Origin: Glycine soja
Taxonomy: Eukaryota > Streptophyta > Magnoliopsida > Fabales > Fabaceae
Length of the DNA: 64,000 nucleotides
Reading direction: 5' to 3'
Assembly (NCBI RefSeq): GCF_004193775.1
Contig: NC_041004.1
Location: 35,612,411 to 35,676,410, forward strand
Shown here: one piece after another, positions 62,240 to 64,000 of the stretch
Position numbering within the stretch: the stretch's first letter is position 1
Layout: each line of letters starts with the position of its first letter
Made by a program: the position numbers and the translations under genes
The notes under the pieces: model-generated
Told to the model about the DNA's origin: nothing
Database searches by the model: none
Seen by the model: only the letters and a program-made list of their open reading frames with translations

Positions 62240-63471
62240 TTAAATTTCATTATTGTTGTGATTATAATGTTCCCAACTATGCTCCACCAAGTCTACTTGA
62301 TGTTGTTGATAAATTTTTCTTGTATGCATAACGCGTCTTGTTTGTAAGTATGTAGTAAATTTAGGAGGAACATTACGAGATACTTCAACATTTGAAATGT
62401 TATTGTCTACCTAATCATAATCAACATCGACATTACTACTGAATGTATCTTTCATTGTATCCATGTTCCAGGCACACGATGTACCACATATAATTGTGAA
62501 TCAAGATTTGAGCACTTCAGATGCTCGTTCCACATCCTTTCGCGCTGCTTCTTGATATTTTGTAAATAATTTTCTTTTAGGACCTTGTGGCATTGGAATG
62601 ATCTTCACAAATGTGACATAATCAGGATAAATATCATCTGCAAGATAGTATCCCACATTCTATGGAGTTCCATTAATTGTAAATTATAGTGGAGGAGCTC
62701 GACCTTGCAAAACATTATCAAACATAGGCGATTGATTTAACACATTGATGTCATTGTTTGAACCTGCAACAACAAAATATGCACGTCAAATCCACAAGTC
62801 TTGTGAAACAACAACTTCAAGTATTATTGTGAGTTTGCGATGATTACCTCTACGATATTGGCCCTGTCATGCTATTGGACTATTTTTCCACTCCCGATGC
62901 ATGCAATCAATAGAACCTAACATACCTGGAAACCCTCATGCATCTCCAATTTGTAGTAGCGATTGATGTCATTTTTGTTAGGCCTTCTCAAGTACTCTTG
63001 TCCAAATATCTCATTGACACTCTTTACAAATTTTTGTAAGCATTGAGTTGCACTGCATTCGTCAATTCTAACGTACTCATCCACACAATCGGCAAGTGAT
63101 CCGTATGCCAGTATACGAATAGCAACAGTGCAATTTTGCATTGGTGAGAGACCCATTCTACCAATAGCATCAGGTCTCATTTGGAAATACTCCTTGGGAT
63201 TACTAATAGCATTGACAATTCAAATGAACAATTGTCGCCGCTTTGGAACCTACATCAGACTTAAGTCTCTGTGTATATCAAATTTTCTAAGAAGTAGTCA
63301 TTCATGATTGTGATTAATCACTCCTCTAGGCCTTCTATGGTGATTGTTGTTCCCTCCTTGTTGTTGCATCGCATGTAAGTAGCTCATGATTTGTTCTTCA
63401 CTATCGTCGTTAAGTATTTCATAAAAAAATTGTTTCCAAACTCTTTCGAAGTCATTATTTGGATCCATTGT
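62240..63471 (-). pseudogene. PIF/Harbinger (ALP1-like) transposase, degenerate
   Basis: Minus strand. The N-terminus MDPNNDFERVWKQFF is at about 63471. The helical part (MRPDAIGRMGLSPMQNCTVA; ILAYGSLADCVDEY; FGQEYLRRPNKNDINRYY) is at 62917-63180. The DDE nuclease follows, with the first Asp in MLGSIDCMH (about 62905-62931), the second in AGSNNDINVLNQ (about 62735-62770) and a C-terminus VDLVEHSWEHYNHNNNEI ending at 62240. The family cuts at TTA/TAA targets with help from a Myb-like ORF1 protein. Breaks include a stop after the N-terminal exon (63298), frameshifts around 63190-63290, stops near 62870 and 62795, and more near 62660. It is not functional. Confidence 0.87.
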
Positions 63472-63820
63472 ATGAATTATTGATTGCATAACCGAGTGAA
63501 AGAAGAATATTGTTTGAAGAAGACGTACAAGAATGAATGAGAATTGAACAATTAAATAGCAAATTATACGACGACTAATTTTATAACGGCTACTTATGAA
63601 ACGACAAGTTTTATAATGGTCAAATTTCACAAATAAAAAAAGTTGAACAAATTAAAAGATGGTCACAAATTAAAAAAAAAACAAATAAATCAAACACAAT
63701 TCCTAAAAATACAAATTAAAAGACGATTACAACAAATTAAAACTACCTAACAAATTAATACTATATACCTAGTTTACGCCTAATTATTTTACAAAAGACT
63801 TGATGGTCTTGGGGTTGACT

Positions 63821-64000
63821 TTAAGACATTGTAAATATGTCATTCATTAGAATGTGATAGTACTCCTTTTCCAATTCTTTCTCCCTTAAGACTGCTAGTC
63901 TGGCGTTGAGAACATTTCTTTTTCTCATTGTTTCCTCCACACCAATCAAGTCTAAAGGATTGGTAGATGTTCCTACTCTTTTCCCCTTTACTCTTCCTTT
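63821..64000 (-). CDS. C-terminal part of Harbinger ORF1 (Myb/NAM-associated-like), cut by window edge
   Basis: A minus-strand frame is open from the window edge for 59 codons to TAA at 63821. It reads KRVGTSTNPLDLIGVEETMR and then KRNVLNARLAVLREKELEKE. That matches the tail of the protein usually encoded beside Harbinger transposases (basic patch, then charged helix), and its position upstream of the transposase on the same strand fits. The start is outside the window, and whether it is intact is unknown. Confidence 0.6.
   Translation of the reverse strand, partial: KGRVKGKRVGTSTNPLDLIGVEETMRKRNVLNARLAVLREKELEKEYYHILMNDIFTMS

Larger units (their letters stand above)
61878..64000 (-). mobile_element. 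PIF/Harbinger element, right part running out of the window
   Basis: GAGCATCTTTAGAGGAAAAT at 61878 resembles plant Harbinger termini (GAGCATCTCCAA) and is preceded by TTA at 61875-61877, the family's 3-bp target. It contains the transposase remnant and the ORF1 tail described separately. The other terminus lies beyond the window. Confidence 0.7.

Overview
The window is plant nuclear DNA. It has spliceosomal introns, long AT-rich intergenic stretches, many (TA)n microsatellites and several plant transposon families. Gene sequences and codon usage suggest a legume close to Glycine (soybean); that assignment is inferred from remembered family sequences, not from a search.

Layout. 1-1.5 kb: a broken Ty3/gypsy chromovirus (gag tip fused to integrase and chromodomain). 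3.65-6.0 kb, minus strand: a decayed mitotic B1-type cyclin. It has lost the exon with the destruction box and its 3' end, and a stray copy of one SCAB exon plus intron lies just beyond the break. 8.2-16.5 kb, minus strand: an intact twelve-exon gene for a SCAB1-type plant actin-binding protein (488 aa by my exon assembly), with an Au-type SINE, a probable second SINE and a 96-bp tandem duplication in its introns. 16.6-45 kb: a gene-poor, AT-rich block holding several non-autonomous elements. These are a CACTA terminus, a 0.83-kb long inverted-repeat element with a 10-bp target duplication, an inverted-repeat element near 28.5 kb, a foldback element filled with TTCCGGAA palindromes, a neighbouring pair of related elements at 34.3-35.2 kb, and two copies of a hAT-like element. 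45.3-47.7 kb, plus strand: an intact beta-tubulin gene (449 aa, one coding intron, one 5'UTR intron, clear TATA box). 54.4 kb: an LTR/TRIM-like terminus with a primer-binding site. 55.1-57.8 kb, minus strand: a degenerate MuDR/MULE transposase (PB1-like, DNA-binding, MULE core, SWIM and zinc-knuckle parts). 61.9 kb to the window end: a degenerate PIF/Harbinger element with transposase, ORF1 tail and a plausible TTA target duplication.

The two intact host genes both concern the cytoskeleton (actin bundling, microtubules) and the cyclin relic concerns mitosis. I see no sign that they are functionally linked; there are no operons here. No rRNA, tRNA gene or CRISPR was found. All exon boundaries come from reading GT/AG sites and family similarity by eye. 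The strongest non-gene signals are the TTCCGGAA foldback element, the duplicated SCAB fragment beside the truncated cyclin, and the inverted-repeat elements of the 23-37 kb block.
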